64,000 bases of DNA from Hygrocybe punicea. Its lineage: Eukaryota; Basidiomycota; Agaricomycetes; Agaricales; Hygrophoraceae. The notes beneath the pieces were generated by a model, which saw nothing but the letters and a program-made list of their open reading frames with translations, did not search any database and was not told the DNA's origin. Shown here piece after piece: positions 52,205 to 64,000 of this stretch. The stretch's first letter is position 1. Each line of letters opens with the position of its first letter. The position numbers were made by a program, and so were the translations under genes. The stretch lies in assembly GCA_963556145.1 (NCBI GenBank), contig OY744467.1, positions 3,534,001-3,598,000 on the forward strand, in the 5' to 3' direction.

Positions 52205-55200
52205 CAAAATAACAAAGAGTGAATCATATGCACAACTCCAGTTGTTTTCATCCCAATGTAAGCCACGAGGAGTAAGAATAGTGCTACTGCCTTCATGAGT
52301 TATTATTATTCTCTTTTTCCTACTCAAAAGTGGTGTCTCATCATGTTCATCGTAAGTACGTTTTAAATTTTGCTTTACTGGTGAGCTTCCTTTTGCAGCC
52401 ACAAAACCAAGATTGGCTTGTTGAAGTATACTTTGCTGGTTCTTTGTATTATTAGATTTTCCAATGATTTGCCACGTACTATCAACAACCACAGGAAGTA
52501 TAGGTAGTGGATCTCTGGCAGACCATCTTAATGCAGCATCTACTTTGGCAGGAACATAATCAGTGCCTTTCCATAATTGATATTGACGAATCAATGTATT
52601 GCGGAGTTGCCCAGTTAAGTGATCAGGTAGTTGTCCTTCATATCTAAGCCTTGTGATATCATCTAATATTTCTTGTTCTCTGAATTCTTGTCTGAGATAG
52701 CCACTGCAACCTCTTGTAATAACATTAGGGTCAAAACCTTGGATAATGATGGTGCCTGCTGTACTTGCACTTCTAGACAGAGCTGTGTAATATGACATAT
52801 GTGAAAAACAGCTGTTTAAATGTACAACATTGTAAGGGCGGGTTTTTCCCTGAGATGCATGAGCTGTCATAGCAAAGTTGGGCAGCACCCATACTTGTTG
52901 TCTTTCAACAGATTCTTTCAGATCACTGGGGAATAGACAGTGAATTGTTTTTGTGCTCTTCACAATAGGAACAACATTATCTGGTAGACCAGGTATTTGA
53001 ACCAATTGAGGTGGATTATCCAATTTCACAAAGAGTGTGTCGAGAACACGTTTATCATGAGGGCCTTTGATTGATTGCCAGCCAACAACAATGCCTTCCT
53101 GGCCTTTGGTGATACATAATTCAGTCGCATCATTATTTCGGATCATCACAGGCATGCCAAGACACAATGGAAGCTTTCCAGGAAAATGTTCAGTTGCTCC
53201 ATGGTTGAGTTTCCAAATCTCAAGTTGTTCATCAAAATCAATCTGATTTGATTTGTGAATTGTCTTTGATGCTGCTTTCGATTTTCCCCATTTGGTTTTA
53301 TTAGCTGGATCACTTTCTTTGCCCCATTTGTCCATAGAGTAGAAGTGGGTCAACTTTTGATTTGTATCCTCTGCAAAACGCTCACATCCAAGCTGATTGA
53401 TTCTGTCTTTTTGAGAGTGCACCCCACAGATGATAGCAACATTTCTGAAGTTTTTTGCAGCAACATTTGGCTGATCTGAGCATTTGCCAGCAATTCTCTT
53501 TCTCAGAAATCTGATGTCTTCAGGGGTGCATGCACCATATCGCATGTTCACTAAAGCTGATCGCAATGATGCATCATCAGGTGTTTGTGTCTTTTGACGC
53601 ATATTTTCTCTCAAAATGACAACTGTTGTGATCTGATGCCAGAGTGCTTTGCCAATAGCTGCTTCTTGATAATGTGGCTTCAGGCCAGAATTTATTTGTG
53701 TTCCTACTGAACCACTATACAAAGATGCACCTCCAACAGGTGGCAGTTGTGCAAAATCTCCAGCAAAAATAATGTTAATGCCTCCAAATGGCACATCAAA
53801 TACATTAAGAGTTTTGGCAAGCTGTGAGCTGATTTTGTATAATTCATGGCATGCCAACATAGATACTTCATCTATGAAAATATAATCAATTCCCTCTAGC
53901 CTTGCTCTCACCTGAGCAATTGTTACACTTTGATTACCAGTATCATTATTCATGCGAATGCCTAGGAATGAGTGGTAAGTTGAGCCACCCAGTAATGCTG
54001 CTGATGTTCCAGTTGGACCCAGTATAACAAGACGATGTAATTCATGTCTTTGTTGAAATAAATGCTTGAGTGCTTTGATCACTTGACTTTTGCCAGTTCC
54101 ACCCATACCTCCCAGATACATTTTTAGCTGATCTGAATTTAGAGTTGCAGTGTGATTAGCAACAATTCTAAATGCTCTTTGTTGTTCAGTATTTAATTTG
54201 AAAAGAGTAACTGTGCCATCTATCAATTCCTGAACAGCTTGCATCTTTGCTTGGAAATCATGTTTTAAATATGATTGGTCAACAACTTTCACGTCATTTT
54301 CAGATGCATGAGTTTTTCTGATTTGTTCAGCATCAGCAACACGTGCATTTCTATCAGCAATGATTTCTTGTCTCTTATCTTGAACAGCTGTTTTCCATTT
54401 ACCACCAGGCTGTATGATTTGAGGTGTGAGTGGAGCGGTATCAATTGTATTAATGCCATCAGGACTGATATCCAGCCAGCCCGCATTCCTTACACTATCT
54501 TCAGTGGCATCCATTTGGGCTTTGATTAACCGTCCCTTTGAACCAAGGGCAGAGTATTTATTCAATCCATAATCCTCATTATCAATTCCTTCATTATCAC
54601 CAAAATCATCACCATGACCATTCTCATTGATATCATCCATGTTATCCATTTCTTCTGATGTCATCCAAGAATGAAATATACCAGCTGTAGCATCACCCTT
54701 TTTGAGCTGAGCTGAATAATCATCTCGAGCATCATTGCATTCATATCTAATATTAAAATGATCCATTATTTGGCTTTGTTGTGATGTAAATTTATAGTCT
54801 GTGAATGCCTCATCCCACGACTCATTGTGATTCTTAAGATCTTGGCCTGTTCTCCAGGGCTTGAATAAAGTAAGCATGGTGGCACAGTAATATTCTCTAT
54901 CTCCTCGATCTCTTCTTGGAAGTGAACCTCCAACAAAGTTAGGCACAACTTTTTTATATGATGAATGATATTCTATCCAGTGTGTTTCATGTAATGGATG
55001 AGCTGACAAAAAAAACTTATGAGGCTGTTTATTGTCTGCATCAATAATGCTGGCATTATCACTGTCCTCTTTACCAATGTCATTTCCATCTTCATCAGCA
55101 ATAATAGACTCACTTGAATCAGTGTTGCTTTCATCACTACCACTGTAATCACTATTTTCATTGGAACTGTCAACTCTATTCTCATTGTTTCCCAAATTGA

Positions 55201-58200
55201 GCTCATCATCATCAATATTGCCTGATGAATGGAGATCATATTCAGCTGTTACTTCATATTGTAGATTTTTTGCATTTGAATCAATCAAGTCCAGCTCATC
55301 ATCACTGTTTTGAGCATGATGATTTTTCTTTGTTGGAGTAGGTATTTTTACTCGTCTTGCCATTTGTATCCATTCATATAGACATGTAACATTATAGGTA
55401 TCTGGTCTATACATGTAATCATGGACTGCTGTAAAGCCAACATATTGGTTTTGGTTTTTTTGCAAGAGAACCTTGTCTGTCTCACTGTTTTCAGCAGTAT
55501 CCTGGTCAGATTTGAACACCTTCATTGTTTCTCTCACATAACTTTTCCAATACACTGTTACAAACTTGTGGCTTGTGTAGTGATCTGGATTACCTAGCAG
55601 ATACAAAGATGCCATTGGACCACCTATTTCCATCTTTGATGTCAATGAATTAATTATCTGTGTTATCAAACGTCTAGCTTTGTCTTTTTGTTTCATGGAT
55701 CCTCCTAGCATTTCAGAATTTTTAGTAAAAACACTCCGAATAGAGTCAAAGATAATGTATGTTTTCAGACCAGGTTTTGTAACATAATCAGTCACATATG
55801 CCACTATAGCCTTGATAGCAGTACCTGAGAGGAGGCTTGTCACATCTGAGTTGCACCGAAGAAGATATGTTATGCATGGTGTCAATGTGTTGATCCAAGC
55901 TTCACCTTTTTTCATGTTCAAAGCTCCTGATTTAGGATCAACTTGAGTCTGTTCAAAGGTTTGTCTTGGAAATCTGGCTTTGCATTTGCCATGCTTGTTC
56001 TTACACGTCGGTCTGTCTTTTTTGTTGGCCTTCTCACTACTTGACTGATTTCTACCACAATTATGTATATTAGAACGCATAATCAAGTCATCAACTATAC
56101 TTGAAAATTTATCCCACCACAAATTAAGTTGTGACTTGTTAGAACAATGTTCATTACAAACATGATTTGACTTATTGCACATTGGTGGAGGTGCGTCTGG
56201 TAATGTCTGAGTAGGATCCTGATAATCCTTAGATTGACTGTTTTCTTCAATGTTGGCTTTTACATCAGCCATGGATCCAGTGAGAAACTCTCCAATATGC
56301 ACACTCTCAAGATACTCCACCAATCTTTGTTGAAAATCAGAATTTAGATCCATAATTCTGTCTCTGATTTGTTGCGGTGATAATACTCCTTTAAGCCATA
56401 AGAGCATATGCATATGCAATGTCAACCGTCCTTGTTGTTCAACTGTTCCATAATATGCTTCTGTATTGCCATAGATTCCTGGATGATTTTCTCCAACTCC
56501 AAGTATATGTTTAATGAAGAGTTGAGTCATAAAATGAAAAAATCTTGTACCAGCCACTGGATTGTGGGCAATTAATCGATATCTTTCATTATAATCTCTT
56601 AGAACAGGATTGAATATTTCTTTGGTGTCTGCAAAATATAATGAGATTGGATGTTTGTTGTCGGCAGGAGCAAATGTAATAAACCAAGAGGGTGCACCAA
56701 CAAATGAAATTAAAGACCAAATTTCATTGCGCATATATTTTTTGCTGGTGACAGATCCTTTTACACCACCTCCAACATGATCAATATCATTAATGAGTTT
56801 AAAACACAATTTTTCCTCATCTGTTTCTGGTATTACTTTATCACCATTTTCCATTCTTTTAGAAATGTCTGCTAGTGTATGAATGTTGACATCTAACAAC
56901 CTGTTAGAAATCTCCTGGAATTTTGACTTTTCCGCTAATAAATATCCTGCTGTAGTGCATTGTTTTATCTGTTCATGATTGAATGCAATCAATGGAAAAT
57001 ATGGATCTTTTTGAAATCTTTTGTCATGATACATAAGCAAATGTCTTTTGTGTCTAATATCTGATAATTCTCCCTGCTGATAGGCATTGCCAATTCCACC
57101 AAGTCCATATGGAAACAACCAGGGCATCATTTGAGGAAATAACTGTGGATTACCATAAATAGATTCGGGATGTGCTGCATGACCTATGGCTAGAACTTTT
57201 TCATTTGAAGTCAAATGCTTTAATGCAATGGCCTTGAGAGCTTTGGCACTTTTGTTGGAATATTCTTCACCTGTCAAACCATGAACAACAAATGGACATT
57301 TGCCTGATTCAACACCATCTTCTTCTTCAATGTCATTGATAGCTGTCGACTCTGGATTTTTATTTGTAAATGATTGATGATAATCTACGACAACTGGAGG
57401 ACCATTTTCTGGATACTGATCAAGATTTCTTTGTGATATCTCCAGATCATAATAATCACAATGATTCAACTTCAACCATTCCAATGCTGCTTTAACCTTG
57501 TTTCTTCTTACAAGAAGAGGTGTTCTCTCAAAGTCTGATTTAGTGGGCTTACATGGCCCTGTATAAATAAATGCCAGAACTTCATCCAAGTCTTAAATGG
57601 GTGGAGGTAGAATATCATACACTTTAGGAATAGGATTAGCAAAGGTGATTGCATTCGCTCTCATTTTATGCATTCCTGAAGATACTCTTACAATACAACG
57701 ATTGTGTCGCACTCTTGCAACCAGCAACTGTTCTGCAAATGATAAATCTGTCAACTGTACTGGAACATCTCCTAACCATTTTCCATTCGCTAATGACAAC
57801 AGAGGAATCTTATTTTTTGTCAAAGATTTATGGCAACTTGTGCACATACTGTGCAGCTGTTTAATTAAGACAGGGCCATCCAAGCCTTTAATAGGATCTT
57901 CAGCAGTCAATCGCTCTTTTTGTGTCACACCTGGGTTTATCAATATTTTCAAGTCTATGTTGACATTCGAGAGTTTTAATAAATATTTAATTGGAGTCAA
58001 TTGACCACATATAGCACATCCTGATTCTGATACCTGATCAGGTGACATATCTTGACATGCGTTAGCTATAATTGTATGTTGTAGAGCAGCTGTGAGAGGT
58101 AGAGGTGGAAACATGTTTTTATTTTTATTTTTGTATTTTTGTTCTGACTTTGCATGATTTAATTTATATTCTACACCTTTTGTTTGTTGATATCTTGTTA

Positions 58201-59983
58201 CTGATTGCAAATTTTTTACTTTGTATTCTATATTTTGGCTTTGATATCGTTTCACTGCTCTTGCATTAGATGCCTTTGATTCCTTATGTAAAACTTCAAT
58301 ATCTATGACATCAAATACAGATAGATATTGAGCACAATTCACACATATATGGCTCTTGATTGAAGTTTGAATATCTGCCTTATGAGATCTAGCATATGTG
58401 ACAATATTATGAGCTCCTGCAATGGACTTTAGTTGCTCTGTTGTCAATTGTGGTAATAACACATTCCATGGGACAAAACATGTTAATGTATTTAACATAT
58501 CACTTCTTGTATCTGATTGTTTTATATATTCTCTGAATTTGAATTTCACATTAGTAGGATATCTTATGGAATTTGATAAATAAGGAGACAGCTCATTAAA
58601 TATGAACAACTTTGATCCACCACCAACAATATTATGCATATTTGTATTGTTCTCCTTGGTATCATCATTAGAGCAATATTTATTATCTGACACAGATTCA
58701 TGTTTTAAAGCAGTGGCACATATGAAATTAAGACCCATAAAATATTGTGAATAATATACCAGAAATACTTGAAAGATAAAAATTAAACTATATATCATTG
58801 ATGTTTGATATTTTTGTATATATACTGCAAAGTCATGTGCAGCATACATGTTTTGTAGCAGCTTTAGATGTATTCTTTGACACTTCCTGAGAAGTATTTC
58901 ATATACAAATAATAAGTTATGCATGGATGCATTGACATATAAAAGAAGTCGTACATAGAATTCAATAATAAATGGTAGTTCTTTGTGGGACTTTGAAATC
59001 CAATGGTGTGAACCAAGGTGATCTATGTTGGGAAGACATTGTATGGTTTCTTCTGTTATATGTGAGATGATATGAGAAGAATGGTGTTCTCCACTATTGT
59101 TTAATACTCTCTTTTGGGGCACATGATGAGCAAAATAATCACATATTGTCTGTGTCCTTGAAATCAATTTCTGTAGTGCATCAATAGAATGATAGAAAAA
59201 CACCATATCCTGGAGTGCATCAGGTTGATAATCTAGTAGCCTGTGTTGGAACACATGAGCAAGATGATGAAGAGATATTTGTGTCCTTGAATGCAGGTTC
59301 TGTGGTACATAAACAGAATGATAAAAAAGCACCATATCCTGGGGTGTATGATAACAGTAGTATAATGCCCAGTCTTGGGACAGATTAATAAGACAATAAG
59401 ACAATATTTGTGTCCTATCCTGGGGTGTATCAGGACAATAATATAACACCCAATCTTGGGTCAGATGAATAAGATGATCAGAAGATATTTGTGTTCTATC
59501 CTGGGGTGTGTCAGGATGATATAACACCCAGTCTTGGGACAGATGAACAAGACGATAAGATGATATTTGTGTCCTTAAACTCAAGTTCTGTGGTGCATAA
59601 ACAGAATGGTAATCAAGCACCATATCCTGGGGTGTGTCAGGATGATAGAATAACAGGGACACAGCAAGACGATAAATAGATATTGGTGTCCTATCCTGGG
59701 GTGCATCAGGACGATAGTATAACACCCTGTCTTGGGACACAGCAAGACGATAAATAGATATTGGTGTCCTATCCTGGGGTGCATCAGGACGATAGTATAA
59801 CACCCTGTCTTGGGACACAGCAAGACGATAAATAGATATTGGTGTCCTGAAACTCAACCTCTCCGGTGCATAAACCGAATGATAAGCAAACACCACATCC
59901 TGGGGTGTGTCAGGATGATAATGTAACACCGAGCTATGTACCATGTAAACAAGGCCACCAGAGATCTCTGGTACTTTAATCAA
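52205..59983 (-). pseudogene. Helitron D Rep-helicase transposase (in-frame TAA; protease cut by D2)
   Basis: 59983-57593 encodes 796 aa (repeat N-terminus, zinc region) to TAA at 57595-57593. It continues in frame from 57589 through Rep (LTLHMHMLLW, VAYVTDYVTK) and helicase (GGMGGTGKS, MTAHASQGKT) into the protease at NWSCAYDSLFVIL, then runs into the D2 5' end and stops at 52166 after a chimeric RVLPFMENSFL tail. There are ~25 residue differences from copy C, most in the helicase half. The shared stop with C shows that an element with this stop transposed at least once. Confidence 0.88.
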
Positions 59984-60339
59984 TGGTCAGATAAACCAAC
60001 CTGTCTTTGTGAAGAAATTACATACGCAATGATGCATTGGCATTGGCATCGGCCTGTCATGCAACACAAGTTAAATGAATGGTCAGAATGTGTCACTGAC
60101 AACAAGGAAGGAACCGTAAAACAGACATGAGGACCAGAGGGAATGGGGAACAGCAGGAGCAGTAGAAACACAACGCAGTGGAATAGCATGTTATACACTA
60201 GCAGATGATGTGTCACAAGGGTAGCATTTAGATTTCACCAATAAATTTGGAAATTGATTATATAATATTTAATTTCTATTTAATAATTAAATATAAGTAA
60301 ATATACTAGTCAAATACTGAAGAGCCTGACACCCCCAAC

Positions 60340-61400
60340 TTCACGCTTTCAACAGAAACATGGTACGGGGATGTAGATGACCCAGGGGTGTGGGCCGGGG
60401 TGTCCTGGTGGATGAAAACGGGGGGGGTGGTTGGGCAGACGCCGGAATGCGAGGGCCTGAGACCCCCCAACCCCTCATATTCAACTCGAAAGAGGTGCGG
60501 GGGGTGTACACTGGCAAGGGGGGATCGGAAACCGGACGGGGTGGGGCGTCCCGGGGGATGAAAAAATTGGGGGGGGTTGCTGGTTGGGCAGACAGGCGCA
60601 ATGCGAGGGCCGGAGACCCCCCTGACCCCTCGTTTTCGACACGAACGAGGTGCGGGGGGTGCACACTAGCCGGGGGTGATCGAAAACCGGACGGGATGGG
60701 GTGTCTCGGTGGATGAAAAAAGCAGGTTGGCGGTGGTTAGCAGACAGCCGGAACGCGCGGTCTTGAAACCCCCCGGTCGCTCGTTTTCAACGCGAACAAG
60801 CTGCGGGGGGTGTAGACTGGCCGGGGATGGTCGAAAACGGGACGGGAAGGGCCGTCCTGGTTGTTGAAAAAAGGGGATGGTGGTGGTTGGGCACACATCC
60901 GGATCGTGCGGTCTTGAGACCCCCCGGTCGCTCGTTTTCGACGCGAACGAGGTGCGGGGGGTGGAGACTGGCCGGGGGTGGTAGCAAACGGGGCGGAAAG
61001 AGCTGTCCTGGTGGTTGAAAAAGGGAGGGTGGCGGGGGTTGGGCACATAGCCGGATCGCGCGGTCTTGAGACCCCCCGGTCGCTCGTTTTCAACGCGAAC
61101 GAGCTGCGGGGGGTGTAGACTGGCCGGGGCTGGTCGAAAACGCGGCGGGGTGGGGCACCCTGGTGGTTGAAAAACGGGGATGGTGGTGGTTGGGCACACA
61201 ACCGGATCGCGCGGTCTTGAGACCCCCCGGTCGCTCGTTTTCGACGCGAACGAGGTGCGGGGGGTCTAGACTGGCCGGGGGTGTTGAAAAATGGGGCGGG
61301 ATGGGCCGTGCTGGTGGTTGAAAAAGAGTGGTTGGTGGTTGGGGAGTCAGCTGGATCGCGAGAACCTGCGCCTTGTTGTCACACAAACGAGGTGTTGACG
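60340..61400 (-). repeat. GC-rich ~150 bp minisatellite in Helitron D
   Basis: About seven monomers of the B/D2 family. The middle monomers (CGGTCGCTCGTTTTCAACGC type) are amplified differently from B. Confidence 0.9.
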
Positions 61401-63011
61401 GTGAACACAACGTTAGTCGACCATAAAAATTCAATGAGAATACATACCTATTTGTTCACCTGCACGATCGTGGGGGTTAGCAAAATCGCCTCGGGCATTG
61501 AGGCGATCTCCTGCTAGTCACTTTCTGCTACAAATATGGACTTATGCATTTATATAATTATTATATTCAAATTATTATTATTATATTATTTATATCCGTG
61601 CGAACTTTATTTGACTGACTACGAACAAAATCGCCTGCAGTCAGTCTTGCATTACCAAATGTGGCAACGTCGGGATCTCATGCCAATGGCAGGTATGTTC
61701 AAATAAGTATAAATATTTTGAGGCAGGCATCTATCTATCTATGCAAATTCTCTTCACAACTTCTGTGATGCATCCATGGAGTGTGAAACTCAAAAGCTTC
61801 TTTAATGCTGCAGTTCACTCCATAGTTCACTCACTCTTCAGATTGCTAAGCAGTTATCAATTTATTCTTATTTAATTTCATTAAATTAATTGATTAAATG
61901 GCCAAATTATTACAGTATGGCTACAACTTGAATGAGGGCAATAGAGGACAGTGGTGAGAGGTGGTGGTGAGATGTGAATGATAAGTCAGTCAATGAAGTT
62001 CCAAGGAAGGATTGGAGAGGGGGAATGAGAAGGGAGAGAGAAGGGGCAGAATGCATGGGAGCAGCAGTGGAGAGGGTCACAAATTGGTGCAGGGACTATA
62101 GGGGCACTGAAAGGACACTGGGAGGGTGCTGGACAGGGAGTTGGATGGCTGGGAGAAGCAGGTGACACCTGGGTGAGTACCCATGGCCAATTCAGATCCA
62201 GGACAGCTAATAAAACAGAAAACTGACCTAGTATAGCAGGAGGTGGGTGCACCACATCCCCTGCTGCCCTCAGAAACCCTCCATGGCGCTCCAAAGCAGC
62301 CAGAATGTGCCCCTGTTGCTGGGGTTGCTGGTGACACTATTGCTAGACATCGGTGACCTTTTGGAGGCCAAAAAGTTTCCTGGAGAGAGGTAGAGGAGGA
62401 TGGGAAAGTTGTAGGGCAGTAGGGACAGCAGGGAGCTGGCAGTGCTGTCTGAAGTTGAGGGAGATGAGGCCGTTGAGCCACAGAAGGTTTTGGATTCACC
62501 TGAGCTCGAATGCTCTCACTTTGGATTCTGAACTCCGCTCAAATTTCAGCCACAACTCCGGACCACCCTCACTTGTTTGCATTCTAGAGACTCAGATATT
62601 ATGTTCCCCAGGTGCATTATGTGGACAACAGTATAACATACATGCCATAGAATATGGCTAGAAATTACCACATTTTACATTGCAGTATTACACTAGTTAT
62701 TGAATCTATACTCATTTTCCTTGCACAAAATAGCTCACAGGTAGTCCAAATTATGCCATATCCACTCGATAATTTTTTTTCAGCAGGACAGTGTCCATCA
62801 CATACTCCTTGTCTATTTTCATGAGAATCCATAATGTGTGAAAGTTAATCAAGGCTCTGAATTCCGAAATGAAACCAGTTAAAAGGGATTTTGAACTCAG
62901 TTACTATATTTGGACACATTTTTCCCTCAGTCCCTGAGATGAATGAATCACCTCAATGGCTGAAAACCGGGTTTATAAGAACGAGTTTTCCATAAATGGA
63001 AGAACTCGTAA
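61401..63011 (-). other. Helitron D 5' region
   Basis: Same order as B 20861-22470: terminal hairpin (63011-62979), AT-rich part, putative captured fragment (~61980-62510), TAGATAGATAG microsatellite and AT-rich block. No gene. Confidence 0.65.
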
Positions 63012-63907
63012 CTTGGGGAAGTGGGCCATCGCAAGCGTGGCATGAACGAGTTCTTCTGGGTTCTATTCAATCATTTAATGTACATTATTTATTCTACATA
63101 AGCTGCACTAATTTGTTTGTGTAATGTATAACAAGAATAATCGTAGTATATATGAACATTGTTGGAATTTGGAATCATACATTCTATGTTATCCTGTTCT
63201 GTTAGTGACAATGTACTATTTATCTGCAGTTGGGGCCTTTGATCAAGAGACTACCAATCTCTTGGACAATATTATTTACACTTGTTCCTGCCATACTTGT
63301 ATATTACTAGTTATACAACAGTTTATCCTGGCATTTACTACTACCACTGTTACCCTTACTTATCAGTGCTCGGGCAATAAGTAACAATAAGAACTTAAGT
63401 GTTTGACATCATGTAATCGATTTATAACATTCCTATATTTAATGGCCCACTTTCCCACCCAGAAGATTTCCTCCAATTTTGATGTCCAATATGAATTTCA
63501 GCTGGTGAAAATTTTGAATGTCCCACTTTCCCACCCAATAGTCCTCAATGATATTAAATTACTGGTTTCGTGCATAAACTGCTAGCACAAGAATTTTATT
63601 TTCATATCTTTTAAAATCATCATCCAACATCATACCAATGTGGCCATCTCGCTTACATGTTGCTCCCATTGTCATTCCATCATGATACCAAATTTTTCCA
63701 TCTTCTGATATGAATCGAGATGTAAAGTGATATCCTCCAGCATATACAATACCTCTTAGATGCAAATTTATGGACTTTTCATTTACATTTACAGTTATTT
63801 GATGGCTGGTAATCATGTTTATGTTGGGATATTCTAATACTAGCAAATCAGGTGTTTTTGTATAGTATATGGTACGCATCATTGAAACATTACATTGTGG
63901 ACATTTA
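63012..63907 (-). mobile_element. Helitron E (main family), 3' part
   Basis: 3' terminus CCCCAAG at 63012 with the usual hairpin and inverted repeat (to 63056), a 3' untranslated region without the solo LTR, and the protease end. It is more diverged than the other copies (for example an extra ~45 bp around 63140-63190). Interrupted at 63907/63908 by another Helitron. Confidence 0.88.
63559..63907 (-). pseudogene. Helitron E transposase C-terminus (protease end)
   Basis: Reads CPQC-flanking sequence, MMRTIYYTKTPDLLVLEY, the GGYHFTSRF His box and the closing LVLAVYARNQ. Upstream coding sequence is displaced by the CTAG-ended Helitron. Confidence 0.85.
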
Positions 63908-64000
63908 CTAGATGGTACCCGAGCGTTGCTTCGGTGTTAGTTAGTTTTGTTTTATTTTATTTTATGATAAATTTATTTGAATTTATTTGAATTTATTGAA
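63908..64000 (-). mobile_element. Canonical Helitron 3' end (CTAG)
   Basis: Minus strand ACCGAAGCAACGCTCGGGT forms a short hairpin, followed by ACCATCTAG and a target T at 63907. The interrupted E sequence (GAAA|TAAATGTCC) gives an A|T target, as for classical Helitrons. The interior visible here is AT-rich with ATTTGAATTTATT repeats. The rest is off the right edge. Confidence 0.78.

Larger units (their letters stand above)
52205..63011 (-). mobile_element. Helitron D (main family), 3' end lost
   Basis: 5' end TTACGAG at 63011, immediately adjoining the 3' end of Helitron E at 63012. The body contains the captured-fragment region, minisatellite and transposase frame up to the protease, where D2 enters at 52204/52205 (...TTATTTTG). 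The downstream ~1.5 kb of D is absent or merged into the C tail. Confidence 0.9.

Overview
The window looks like a repeat-saturated locus from a mushroom-forming basidiomycete (Agaricomycetes). Reasons: host-type genes cut by many 47-66 nt GT..AG introns, a Ty1/copia retrotransposon family, and Rep-helicase (Helitron) transposons whose helicase is fused to a ubiquitin-protease-like domain. The genus cannot be named from sequence alone. No rRNA, tRNA gene, CRISPR or prokaryotic operon is visible.

Layout. 1-4792: 3' part of Helitron A (+), inserted in the 3' LTR of Copia-1 (4793-10212, -). 10213-13656: gene remnants and a small non-autonomous Helitron (11204-12370, -). 13657-15632: a 5' end of a second Helitron type ('Y') and a foldback MITE (15071-15551). 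15633-29206: three intron-rich host-type genes: P1 (-, broken at its 5' side), P2 (+, 13 exons, intact, 470 aa) and P3 (-, 4 exons, 535 aa once insertions are ignored, ATP-grasp-like). P3 exon 2 is split by Helitron B (20861-28588, +), and Copia-2 (29225-34708, -) lies in its 5' leader. 34709 to the right edge: a nest of Helitrons (-) that entered the 5' LTR of Copia-2: E (63012 rightwards), D joined directly to E's 3' end (63011-52205), D2/C inserted in D (52204-34709), and Y (48886-43659) inserted in D2/C. A Helitron with a canonical CTAG end (63908 to edge) interrupts E.

How it works together. A full-length main-family Helitron is about 12.3 kb. It carries terminal structures, a possible captured gene fragment, a GC-rich ~150 bp minisatellite, and one long reading frame (zinc-binding N-terminus, HUH Rep nuclease with two tyrosines, PIF1-like helicase, USP-like protease). 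Copies D and D2/C share a stop codon in this frame; B has another stop plus an in-frame 4.78 kb deletion of Rep and helicase. Several insertions can be checked against the uninterrupted sequence present elsewhere in the window. They are precise, duplicate no target bases, and always leave a T on the 3' side.

Most distinctive signal: three diverged Helitron types share an unusual terminal plan. It has a TTACGAG 5' end that folds into a hairpin, an inverted copy of the 5' arm about 34 nt inside the 3' end, a 3' hairpin, and a CAAG or CTAG terminus. The hairpin arms change between types in a compensatory way. All calls are by eye; no database or alignment program was used.
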